DNA from: Lethocerus indicus
Taxonomy: Eukaryota; Arthropoda; Insecta; Hemiptera; Belostomatidae
DNA length: 64,000 bases
Direction: 5' to 3'
Assembly: GCA_019843655.1 (NCBI GenBank)
Contig: JACDQD010000005.1
Coordinates: 11,187,575-11,251,574 of the forward strand
Below are positions 24,401 to 35,702 of this stretch, piece after piece. Each line of letters opens with the position of its first letter. The stretch's first letter is position 1. Position numbers and translations under genes: made by a program. A model generated the notes under the pieces. The model was given only the letters and a program-made list of their open reading frames with translations, did not search any database and was not told the DNA's origin.

Positions 24401-25590
24401 TTGGCCGGGGCCCGCCCCTATCTGAATTGGCTATCTCTTTCGGTTCCGCATGATGTATGGCCAATGGGGTGGGAGGGGGCCGCGCGAGCCCGACCTCCGT
24501 CCAACGAGGCGAACTCCGAAAGTTCCGCCCAACGAATGGGATATTGTGAATCGGCACAAATCACGTTGCTTGCGACCAACCGTCTGGCGATTAACCAGAA
24601 CCCGCCTGCGTTTCGAACCCAATCGGGTCTAGGGTCCGAAGGTCTTTATGGAAATTACTTCGGTCTGATTGTTTTTTGATTGCCCGTTGGCTAACAAAAT
24701 AATTTTACCAGTTTACCTGTAAGAATGAAAGTATGTATGTTGGTTTCGTAGTGGTCTGGAAGGTCTATGAATCTCAGAAAAAGTTCGTAATTTACGACTT
24801 AAATACATAAAAGCTCTCATAATGTGCATCTTAAATGAGTTAAGTAAATCTTGTATCTGAAAACTGAAAATGTATGTTAATATATACAAATGTAGTATTA
24901 GTTTATTTATGTGGGTACAGATAGGACTGCGATTTATGTCATGTTAGGTATACTATTCAACGTTAGTCAAATTGTTTTAATAGTGTTTAGCAGTTTAGGA
25001 TTTAGTTCAAACTGCTGGAGTGAAATATGTTCGCTCGTTGTCCCCCCGTTCCCCAGATTCTCTTTAATAAGTGTGCAAAAAACTGAGGAAAATTAATGAC
25101 TTCGGCCACTTCGGACAGTTGTTTACCCGAGGTTCCCTGGAAACTTAGCGGGTGGTTCTCTCCTAGATTAATTTTCGTTTCCCCCCAGAAAAGTGGAACT
25201 CTGACCGGCGCAAGCTTCTCCCATTAATCTTTTTATGGACGGGGGGGAGCCAGTAGGGGCACCGAACCTGGAACACAGAATAAGAAATACAGAAGGGAAT
25301 GTACGAATAAAAGAAGGGGAATAGGCAATTCTTAAAACTAAAACGGTTCTTGCTTAACCCGTCTTTCGTTCGTTCCCTTCAATTTCGATTCCGCATCGGT
25401 GAACATCCATGTTTCCTTTGATCGTTCATATATGTAAAACATATTTTATATTCTAGGAAAAATACAAAATCGTGCGCTGACCATAGCCTTATAAATAAGA
25501 ATAATAAGCCGAAAATAAATCGTGTACATTCCACACCTCGGAGTACCAAGCAGTATTAGGCTTATGTATTTCCTGTTTCTAAAAAAACTT
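18429..25590. other. Non-coding stretch, no gene recognised
   Basis: GC- and CpG-rich blocks lie at about 18580-18800, 20880-21250, 21300-21420, 22140-22600, 22880-23200 and 23740-23990. The 157- and 129-codon open frames at 22134-22629 occupy the same CpG-rich DNA on opposite strands and show no domain, so I reject both. A CT tract lies at about 23786-23801. A small hairpin built on TAATACGTA lies near 19246-19275. AT-rich stretches (for example 20500-20680, 21780-22050 and 24120-24240) hold nothing recognisable. Confidence 0.5.
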
Positions 25591-25612
25591 AATTTTTTTG
25601 TTGCAGGTATGT
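25591..25612 (+). other. Overlapping 3' and 5' splice-site sequence (recursive-splice-like)
   Basis: A T-rich run followed by TTGCAG at 25601-25606 is joined directly to GTATGT at 25607-25612. This is the composite acceptor-donor arrangement of recursive splice sites in long insect introns (polypyrimidine-CAG then GTRNGT). No host gene is known for this part of the window and no flanking exon is visible, so it may be chance. Confidence 0.2.
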
Positions 25613-28600
25613 CAATCTCCTGTGTCCACTAGGCTAACATACGTAAGTAATAATTCACATATCTTATGACTGAACTTACCCTATACGTTTCTGATATTGA
25701 ATTCAAAACCTGTTTCGATTTAAGTCTTACGTTTTAATGTTGACGCTGTTATTTCTTTATGACCGAAAATTTGTACCGGATAAAAGTGCACAACAACGTA
25801 ACCGTACGGCAATGGAAGCAGAGTTAAAAAGAAAAGCGAGTTGAATAAATGATCTTATTTACTTCCGATCCATCGACGGTCAGTGTGTGAAGAAATTGAT
25901 TGTTACAGGCTATGTATGCAAATTATTGGGCCCGCGCAGCTCTGTACTTGTATTTAATGAATACATAATAGACTATTAAGACTTGTTTCTTTCAGATATG
26001 TTGTGATTGTATCAAGTTGAGACAATAATTTCTGTTCCTCCGGAGTTGAAATATGTGTTCTTCGACGATTGAAAAGATCGTAATCTGAAGAATAAAATTC
26101 ACGCTTAAAACATGCAAGTGATGAACGACCATTCATATATCGGCTGTATCGGACCGCACCGGAGATGATCTAGTGGGGCAATGTTACGGGGGTCCGGTCC
26201 TGTTGGACGTGTGTTACTGAGTCGGGCTTCGATTAGCCTCTGTAACCGATGAGGGGTATAACTCGGGTTGTAAACCAATTGTATAACAAGCTCTACGGGG
26301 GCAGGTGGTCTGGACGGTAATCGCGGGGTGTGCCGCGAATAAAAATAGAGGAATCCGACCGGGTGAAGACCGAGGAGTAGAGTTATCTCGGGCTGTCATC
26401 GTCCCGGTGAACGGTAGCCCAACCCTCCCTCCCTCCCTCAATCCCTCCATCCCTCCCTCGTGCCCTGGCCCCTCGGGAGATAATTAAATTTGAAAACGGC
26501 CGTTTTTAATGTCCGCCTCCAGACCGGCCCCGTCCACAGGTGTTCCCTTTGAGTTATGGCCCCCGGGGGTTTCATTCTAACGGCCGTCCCTTCAATGAGT
26601 CGTACCGAAGCGATGCCAATCTTTAAGAGTTTAGTGCCAGTTTGTCTTCTTTGCTGCAGGTCGGCCTACTAACTAACAAGCTTATTGGGGGATACTAACC
26701 TTCAATCGTTTGTACTGTCCTAATGGAGTTACTTGCGCTCATATCGTAATCGAGTAAAATTTGCAGATTGAATAAAATTCGGACCGCCACCGTGACTAAG
26801 CTCTAATCGATAAGCTTATGCCTAAACGTCAACAGTGAATGAGTGGAATACTTCAATATTCTATTGCGAATGCTAAACAGAATACAATGTAGGGGAAAAT
26901 AAAAAAGTTGCCTGATTTAATAGCCCTATCAAGGACTAAATGCGTGTATGTTTTAAAATGTAGAATTCGTATCTGAACCGTTGGTGGCGTCAGTCAAACG
27001 ATTCCAGTGCTAGATAATTCGACTCGGTACATTCGTTATTACGGACAAGGGTGATTGTAAATTGAAGTTAGGATGTCATAAAATTTTACGATGCCGTGTC
27101 AAATAAGACCGTTGTTCGAAGGGTAATATTTATTCTTTTTCATTGTTTCACGGTTCACCTTTAAGTCTTTCGCAGGACATTTCTTTTATATACGCTGACA
27201 ACATATTTGTATACGTTCGCACTTTCACCTGTCCTTCCTTCCATCTGTAAATAGCAATCTGTTTTGATTAATATGCAATGACGAGGATTTATTCATTGCA
27301 TTACTTGTTTCAATTCAGTAGGTGGATTGTGAATTTTTTAAGCATTCAGGTAGAACCTCGTAGAGAACCTACTTATTAGATTTATTTTTGAAATGATTCA
27401 TATAAATTGTTCGTTGTTTCAAATTCATACTTCACGGTTAATTTAGCGTTTAATTGTTTTTCTATAATTCAGTATTTAAGGCATCGCATGAAAAAGAGGG
27501 GTTTACATGCAGTTAATACCTGGAACATGTCCATATGAGAAGTACACCTGTAAATCTTTCAACGATTGTTATACAACATAAATTTCTTACTAAAATGAAA
27601 TGTATTCAACATTGCCTTTTGCTTATGCAATATAGATTTTTTTAATGTTACAGTAATTTGTATGCGTTAAACTTCGTTTCATTTTCATTCTTACTATGTG
27701 AATAGACGGTCTATGTAAATAGAATAATTATTGTCCGATATCCGGTCGGCACTTGAGAACCGCGCCTCAGAGCCCCATTAAAAGTCTCAGACAGAGAGAG
27801 AGAACTCGATCGTAATTCATAACATTTTTATTGGGCGAAGATGATTTGCAGGTTTTATAATGGGCGGCCGGTGATGGTGGGCCTTTTAAACGGGGACGAG
27901 GATGATCGGGCGGCTCCCGCTGTGAGATGCCGTAGACAAAATGCTTCGCTTTTCTATTGTTAATTGATAGTCCCCTCTCCTTCTATCCCTTTAGTCGTCG
28001 ACGGGACCCCCGACATAGGTGCCCAACCTATCCCAACCCGCCCTCTTGTTCTTCAGTCGTTAGTTCCGAAGGTTTAATGGCCTCATTATATATTCATTGG
28101 AGGTCTTGTCGTCTCGCTTTGATCGCATACCGGGGCATTTGGCACCGGCGGACGGCTGAAATTATTTTCCAGTTATGGACTTAGACGATATTTCAGGTAA
28201 AAATTGTTGGGGTACGAAAATTTATGCCAGTTGGTTTTTGCACTCATTTATTCTCTCTCCTAATCTGGGCTAAAGAGTTAAATTAAACTCGAATGAAAGT
28301 TTTTAATTATTTGTCAAACTATAGCAGTCGCCCTATCGGGACGTCCTTAATAAGGATCCGCCTTGATTATAACAAAATTTTGTACCTCTCTGTGTTTTTA
28401 GCCACTTTTCATTAGGATTCTGATCCCAGTGTATACCATTCGGTCGTATTTTACTTGTGACCTGTCATCCACCGAAGTACAAAGCTAACGGCCGTACCCG
28501 AAGGGTACTTCGCGCCCGACATTCGTGACTGTAAATCGTGAAAATAGGCTGTGGCCGTGGGCCTTTGTCGGGAGTTTTTTCCGCCCCCCTCGAGGAACAG

Positions 28601-30019
28601 TGCCGTCCCTTAGCAGGACCCTTAGGGAAATTTTATTGGGTCCGGACAGTTTATGAGCGCCTGACTGAAATAGCGGTGGGGGTGGAGACGGAGGGGGGAA
28701 AGAAGTAGGGAAACGGGGAAAAAAATATGACGTCGCCTTCGTCTGAGTTGTTGGGGGGAAAAAAAGACGTCGGAGTTCGGGACCCGATTAACGAGGTTGT
28801 CCATTGCGGGCCTTATCTAAACAGCGCATGGGGCCCCCAGAGGAGATACCAGCTCTGCTGTAGGGGAGTTACAAACGGCCGAGACCACCGGTTTATCGGA
28901 GCCACAGATAAATCCACCGAATTTGTTCTAATTTATTTGTCGCATACGTCCCCCGAGTGCACCCACCGCTGATATGGCGGGACGACCTATTGAAAAATCT
29001 CCCTTGAGAAACACATAAAGCCACCAAAAAATTAAAATGCTTGGGAATCATATAACTAACAAGTTTTAACATGTATCTTAAAGAAAAGAGTTAATTTAAA
29101 GAACTAAAGCAATATTTATTCATATATTCCTAATAAAGAATTTCCTGTCTTCATAAGTAGGGCGACCTGCTTTCGTAGTTATTTACATAATTTTCATCTA
29201 ATTAAGTAACTACAGGAATAAAGTATCCGGAGTATGTTTTGTAGCGTTATATAACATTCCTTGCCAGATCCTCGAGCTGTTTGTGGACGTCATATATTAT
29301 CTGAATTATAAGATAATATTTTAATCGAAAACGAAGGAATGCCTATATGCAAGCAATGGTAGATTACCGATACAAGAATTTCGAAGGCAGTAACGGTTGA
29401 AGCGTTTTCACGGGACCTGCCAATTGCTGTGTATGATAGCCGTATATTTCGAATACAGCCGTTATTATTGTCCGTTATAAATCAGCATAGTATTTACCAC
29501 TCCCTTAATTTTCCATTCGTCGAAGGTAAACGGTTGAATAAAAAATCCTCTTAATAAAGGGGATATATAATTATGTTATTAGCTTCGGTAATTATATTTT
29601 ATATCCAGTTTTTTTTAAGTGTCTATAAATAAATTTTCAAGGGCACGAAAAAAAAGTTTGCGTTTAACTCATTCCTGTCACAAATGCGAATTTTATCCCG
29701 GAATATTTATTTCTTGTACATTATGTAATATCCGTCGCGACTCTTTCTGTCCGTTGCCACGCCCCTTTACCTGCCGGCGTCTGAATTTAAATTGATTAAG
29801 CATTCAAATTGAATAGTATTCGTGCTGGGGGACAGGAGGACCCAGATGTTAATCTAGAGCAATGCCGCGGAAGTTGTATCTTTAATCGTCCGTGGATCCA
29901 CCTGAACGGAAAATACGCATTAGCGTATCCTTTCCCTCCTGGAATTCAGGTTTTCGGAGATAACTTTGTCGTGAGAAAGTTGGAATAAAAGCGACGAATT
30001 TTATTTCTTTTTTGTGCAG
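25613..30019. other. Non-coding stretch, no gene recognised
   Basis: A CCCTCC-type low-complexity tract lies at about 26423-26460. CpG-rich blocks lie at about 26140-26600 and 28480-28980. A good acceptor-like sequence (TTCTTTGCTGCAG) ends at about 26659 but leads into no open exon. Everything else is AT-rich sequence without recognisable features. Confidence 0.5.
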
Positions 30020-30097
30020 GTGTCTCGTCCTCGTCCACTCGTGGCACCTTATATGGACCCGGTTCCCAGAAACATTGCGGTCTCGTACGGCATCTGA
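30020..30097 (+). CDS. Weak candidate terminal exon, unknown protein
   Basis: A strong acceptor (TTATTTCTTTTTTGTGCAG, AG at 30018-30019) is followed by 25 open codons, VSRPRPLVAPYMDPVPRNIA and then VSYGI, ending in TGA at 30095-30097. An AATAAA hexamer lies about 50 bases further on, at 30146-30151. This has the form of a last coding exon with a short 3' untranslated region, but the peptide matches no family I recognise and no partner exon was found. Composition-driven coincidence is quite possible. Confidence 0.15.
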   Translation: MSRPRPLVAPYMDPVPRNIAVSYGI

Positions 30098-31630
30098 TAA
30101 TATTTGCATTTTTATGGGCGGGATGAATTTTTTTGGCCGATCGATAATAAAAAAACGTGAAATGAATACAGTGGTGTGGTTTATTTTAGGAAAATTAGGT
30201 TATTTCCGCTACTTAAAAGTTTAATTGTCCGCCTCGTGGTGCTTAAAGAACTTATTGAAAGGGGGTATGAAGCCAAAAAATTGACCGAAAAATGAAATAT
30301 GGAGAGCGTGTCTGTTACTTAAACCGATGTGATTTATGTTTTGGCCATATTAAATAGATTAAGTTCGACGGGCGTTCGGTTATTAGTACGAGTATTTCAA
30401 TGCATGAGTACACCCCTTCAAGCGGTTGACCGGTAGGAGTACTTTCATTTGCGGGCCAAGTGAGAGGATCAACTTACTCACAACCCCCCGGGGGTACGCG
30501 GCCCATCGTGCAATCCATCACCAAGGCTAGATTGCTTCGATGCAAACCGAAGTATTGTTACTCAACCGAATGCTTTTATTTTCATTTTTAACTTTCGATG
30601 GCCTCACCAAATTTTTTATCATGGGGATAAGCAACAATCCCCATAATGAATTAGAAGTTACTAGATAAAAGGTACGTGGTATATGACGTTTTGAATGTAT
30701 TAGACCTTTTTTCTGATTTTTTTTAGAGGCTCGTGTATTGTAACCTGTAAATTTAGTGGATTATTAATTGAGTGATACTGAAAGTGGCGAGACACCCAAA
30801 CCGCGCCAGGTTAAAAACAAATAGCTCAAGTGTGTCCCGCCGACTTGTCGAGTCAATTCTTCAATTCCTTACGTATTCTATAATCAACGCCTGCAGGAAA
30901 TAACACCTGTTGTTCATACTTAAGCAACTGCAATTGGAGGCAATTACCGTAATGATTAGCCTTTGTGCAGTGACCGCTTCCTCGTAACCGTTGTTTGTAC
31001 AACGCAACCGGTGATATTGCAACATCTCGCGGACCAACAAACAAAATCATATTCGTTACATGTTCTGTTACGTAAACCTTAACGGGTTGCCAAGGATGAA
31101 ATTTAGTAAGTGAAATACGGAACGGACAATATTTTTATTGTACTGTGGAATAATTTCGAGGGACGTGTGTGGTGGGGTATTGTGCTATTGTGTGGGCGAG
31201 CCAGTGTTAACGAAGCCTATGCCGGACGGCCATTTGATTGCCGCTGGTTATTGGTCCCACCGCCGGCGTCCCCCAAACAACTAACTGTAACTGCCTCTTC
31301 CACGATTTCAATAATGTCCCATTCAACCCTGTACATTCCTTGGCCCGATAAAACGCCGCTCTTTACTGCCCGCTGCTCCCGCCTACCTTTTCTCCGGCCT
31401 CCTGTATCGAATTTGTTTCTCCTCGCGGACGGCCGATAAAATAGAGGGAAATACTGCCGTATTGTTGCCGTTCCCGATCGGTAGCGGGCACCATTAGGGA
31501 AACCTCCGGAGTGCGCCTTTAATGGAAATGAGCCGAACGTTATTGTATAAATAACGGCGTTTATGAAGTACCTGCCGGTCGTATCCGCTGGGGTTTGGGA
31601 ACATTTTGCGGTCTTCTATATCCACTCCCC
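30098..31630. other. Non-coding stretch, no gene recognised
   Basis: Mixed AT-rich sequence with a GC-richer block at about 31190-31520. The 109-codon frame at 31110-31439 lies in that block and has no recognisable domain. Nothing else is seen. Confidence 0.5.
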
Positions 31631-31668
31631 GGTTCGGTCCTACTCCAGACCGGTTTTGGCCGAAACCA
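31631..31668 (+). repeat. Degenerate core copy of the fold-back family
   Basis: GGTTCGGTCCTACTCCAGAC followed by CGGTTTTGGCCGAAACC aligns with the core of fold-back copy 1 (GGTTCGGTCTTTTGCTAGAC, then CGGTTTCGGC, at about 10664-10694). The rest of the element cannot be recognised on either side. It is an old fragment, or a short module shared by several repeats. Confidence 0.45.
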
Positions 31669-32884
31669 TTCTAAACTACCCTGATATAACTATAATGATA
31701 AAACCCATAATTATTTTTTGCACAATGAAATTTACTGCATAGTAGTGTCGTTAACTGTATATTGTTGTTGACTAGCTTCAAGTACAGGGAAGGTTTTTGA
31801 GGTGGTTTTTCAATGGTATGCTCCCACTACTTCAAGACTAAAAAACATGATTATATAAATATAAACCAGGTACAATGCCAAATGTAGGTCAATGTAAGAT
31901 CAGTTTTTTAGGCTCAAGGGCCGTGAACTGCGGCCAAATTATATTGTACGCGCTGTGTACAAAATTTACGAGTAAGGTTATTCTGTACTCTCGTTAAATT
32001 CTAACAGTCTGGGCTCCGCTGTTATACTTGCGGCGACGACCAGGTCTTGAATCAATTGATCCTTTATCTCATCGAGCTGTTCTCATTATACACGGGCCAC
32101 TTGTTTATAGACCTGCGGCCGTTTATTCGCACTTAATCGGGAATCGGATCTCAAGGAACGAACCACCGAACTGTATCCTGTCGAATGTCCCGGCGTTATT
32201 TTAGTTTTCTGTCTTAATCAATTCGAATTTGCAATTTGTTACAAAGTCGCTGATATAATTGGACCCACAATAAAATATTTATCGATTCATCGTCGCGTTC
32301 ATTATTTGGCAAATTATTTTAGCTGAGAGTAATAGATCAGACCTTCCTTCTCTTATTCCTACAGTAAATTTTTCATATATTGCTTAGTATTGTTACTGTA
32401 GTCAAGTTCGAGTAGCCTTTGGTACGTGATAATACTTTTGAAGTATCCGTTAATGAGAAATTGACAATTTCCTAGGAATAACATTTTTAAACCATCGACA
32501 CTGAGCTCAACGGTGTTGATTGAAATCAATCAATGGCGTCTCATTGTTTCACATTGGACTCGTTATGCGCTGTACTTCGTAATTCTCCGTGAGAATTTTC
32601 CGGGTGCGTTCGGTTTACATACAAGGGGTATTAATATTCAGTGACAAGGCAGAGATTAAACATTACAAATGGCGTAAATAACTCTCGCAATTAACTGGCT
32701 CACTATTGTTCCGATGGTCCATTAATTGTTGTCAATTAAACGGCGACGAAGGGCCATTGTTTCTCTAGTCGACTTTTGAAGGGCGAGAGCCTTCATTTCC
32801 ACGCGCGTGTGCTCTCGAATTCTTAATTTAAATCGTATACGTCCCCGCCGAACAAACTGAATACATTATCTGGAAACTTGTTCC

Positions 32885-32885
<1 letters not shown>

Positions 32886-32924
<39 letters not shown>
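32886..32924. repeat. (AT)n microsatellite with short CA end
   Basis: About 15 AT units followed by ACACAC. A further perfect AT palindrome (ACGATATATATATATCGT) lies at about 33070-33087. Confidence 0.95.
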
Positions 32925-32927
<3 letters not shown>

Positions 32928-33607
32928 GCGTGGCATTAAAATAAATCATTGTCAGTTCTACTTTTTTCAATCTCGTAATTTATTGTGTCGACTGGAAGCC
33001 GTATATTAGTTTTTTAATCCATTATACTTCTAATCTGGTCCATATATTACGCATTGTATCATATGCTACACGATATATATATATCGTATTCTAATTTAAT
33101 ACTTATTAGAATTGTATTGGCGTTACGGAGTGCTCTAGCTGGCGACCGGTGGTATATTTCTCGATTAAAAACCTATTGGCCGCTGTCACTCGGATGAATT
33201 AGATCTTACGTAGGAATTCAGTTACTCGTGTTGTTCGTTTCTAATTTAATTTCGGTGGTTTCGTTTCCTCGCCATTTTCGTCCGGTTATATTTAGAATTG
33301 CATCATTCGATGTTTAATCACGGGGTATTAATCAGATGGAAATGTCGGTTTTCTCCGTTATCTTTTCTTGCCGAACGATAAATAACAATTTGCAAGAAAA
33401 CTATTTATTATTCGGTGGAATTGTGATGGGGGAACTGGGGGGCGTCGTTTCTGTGCGAGTCTGACCACGGTTCTACGATCGGTGGGCGCGATCAATTAGC
33501 GTTATTTTATTTTTTATCTCCGGTTCGAAATTCGTGTCCAATGAAAATCGTGAAATCCAGTTGCGACCGGGACTTCGATCGGAACAATATTGGGGCCGCG
33601 AGATGAG

Positions 33608-33609
<2 letters not shown>

Positions 33610-33639
<30 letters not shown>
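33610..33639. repeat. (AG)n microsatellite
   Basis: About 14 AG units running into a G8 tract. A 97-codon frame crosses it (33534-33827) and encodes an Arg-Glu repeat; I regard that frame as an artefact of the microsatellite. Confidence 0.95.
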
Positions 33640-33644
<5 letters not shown>

Positions 33645-34348
33645 TGGCGGCCCTGGACCCCGGACCCAGAAATCTCTCAATCAAGATATACTAGGTTCAT
33701 GCATCCTGGCCCATCCCTAGGCCGGTCGTGCCCAACGCCCGTTGGGAAACTCCTCTTTGTCCGCGGCGGGAGTTTGGATCCCTTCGAGGAAGCCGAATAC
33801 CAACGGAGGTGTATAACCACTTCATAGAGTCATCCGAATTTCCAGTTCCTATTAGTAACGTCTCCTTTACAATTGTCTCTCGGCCCCACAGATTATATGC
33901 TATGTTAATAACGTTCAATTATTGCTGCTGGAAATATTTAACCGGCACGCGATGTGTGGAAGTGGCATAATATTCAGATTTTTTTCGGTGTTCCCATGTT
34001 TTCGGGTTTTGGCTTATTGCCATGGACCGTAGCACCGTGGCGTAGAGCCATCTAGAGCATTCTACCTTGCGACCAAATAGATCGAGGAATTAACCGCAAT
34101 AGAAACTTGAAACAGTGATGATATGAGAAGATACAGAAGAATGCCAATCTCGAAGCAATCAAACTCGATTAGGTTGCTCCGCAGTAGTCCAAGTTATTAA
34201 CGTAGGGTCTGTGAAAACTTCACGCCACAAGGCCGTACTATTTTTTTACTCAAGAAACGTTTTATCATTTTGAATACATTGTCGCAATTATTCGAAACAT
34301 GAGCTCATTCTGGAATTCAAGCTTGTCGAAAATCTATCCAGGATTACG

Positions 34349-34374
34349 CTCTCTCTCTCTCTCTCTCTCTCTCT
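34349..34374. repeat. (CT)n microsatellite
   Basis: Thirteen CT units. It is the first of several CT tracts within 1.2 kb (others at about 34678-34695, 35201-35213 and 35497-35522). Confidence 0.95.
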
Positions 34375-34677
34375 GTTATGATCAGCGACCATGAAAAGCT
34401 CGTAGTAACAATCTTAGCTGCGGAACTTTTGTAACGCCCAATCGTCTTTATGGCCGTGAGCGTATAATTAGCGTGTAATATAAAAAGAAAATGGAATTCG
34501 TATATTGGAATGGAAAATCGAGCGATCATTTCCGTTTACGACTATTTTTAATTTTCGACCCGGATTCGGGCGTAGGCGGATAACCCCGGACCGGATAGCG
34601 GGTAATTTATACAGGAAATGATGTTGGCCAATTGCGTCCCGAATAAAATCGTGACCGGAGCGACACGGAACATTTTT

Positions 34678-34695
34678 TCTCTCTCTCTCTCTCTC
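34678..34695. repeat. (CT)n microsatellite
   Basis: About nine CT units. The following 500 bases are unusually rich in pyrimidines on this strand. Confidence 0.9.
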
Positions 34696-35200
34696 CTTCC
34701 AACGCCGGTCAGAAATAATGGGGAGGTGTGAAATTGGCGCTCGTTATTGTCTCTGCTCGTTATATGGGAGAGCCGGGCCCCGGGCCTCCTCTTACTTACC
34801 GCGGGGCGAAAAACTTTCTAAATCGATCACGGGACCTCCCAGCACCTGTCCTCAACGGCGCGCTCAGTCATCGTCAAGTTTCGCGTCACGATCCTCCCCA
34901 GATATTTATCTCCTCCTGGAGGGATGTAGGCCCCCTCCGGTAACGGTAGGGACGGACCTTTAAAGATCAACTGGTTCATTATCTTTCTCGGTTATATCGT
35001 CTCGTTATCGGTACACCTGATAACACCCTCCCAACCCCCATCCGCCCCCTACATGTCTCCTCTCCCGTATCTCTGTGGGAACTCGAGTCAACCTCCATTA
35101 ATATGTCTTAATTGGGTGTCCCTCTCTCTTCTCCTCCACTAACTAATTGGAGCCCATGAATTATCCTTCTGTACGTACCTCCTTGTCCCCTCCCTGCCCC

Positions 35201-35437
35201 CTCTCTCTCTCTCATACACACTTCATTCCAGAGTCAGATCGTCTTCCAGATAACGTCCTCTCTCCCTGAAGCTATCTTTCCTCTGTGCGTGTCGTTTACA
35301 ATTATCCTCCCGAAGTCATGTATCAATGCATTTCGTTAGTTTTGTATACAATTTTGTCCGACACAATGGTACCTGGTTCCATTATTGTGTTTCTATTGCC
35401 GTAATAAATTTAGGAATGTCTGCTACTGAGTGACAAC
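35201..35437 (+). repeat. Diverged tandem duplication, copy 1
   Basis: A CT tract is followed by GATCGTCTTCCAGATAACGTC, a TTTACNATTATC segment, CAATGCATTTCGTTAGTTTTGT, GTCCGACACAATGGTACCTGG, TAAATTTAGGAAT and TACTGAGT. The same blocks occur in the same order 265-290 bp further on. The copies share the CT tract, so they may have arisen by unequal exchange or slippage at it. No coding frame is conserved between them. Confidence 0.7.
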
Positions 35438-35496
35438 AGGTTTATGGTTTTCCGTTAATTACCCTTTTGTTTTCTTATCTGCCGGTTCCTCCTCCT

Positions 35497-35702
35497 GTCT
35501 CTCTCTCTCTCTCTCTCTCTCTACGATCGTCTTCCTAGATAATGTCTTTCCCCTCTTTTTCTTTGTGACTAGTTTACCATTATCGTCCAGAACCAATGTG
35601 ACCAATCGATTTCGTTAATTTTGTGAACGTTCGTGTCCGATTCAGGGATGCCTGGTGCCATCACCGAACTAAATTTAAGAATAACTATTACCGAGTTACA
35701 AA
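35497..35702 (+). repeat. Diverged tandem duplication, copy 2
   Basis: Begins with a (CT)13 tract and continues with GATCGTCTTCCTAGATAATG, TTTACCATTATCGTCC, CAATCGATTTCGTTAATTTTGT, GTCCGATTCAGGGATGCCTGG, TAAATTTAAGAAT and TACCGAGT, each matching a block of copy 1. The divergence is high enough that the duplication is old. Confidence 0.7.

Noticed and set aside
33534..33827. 97-codon frame with Arg-Glu repeat
   Set aside because: Produced by the AG microsatellite, with no domain on either side.
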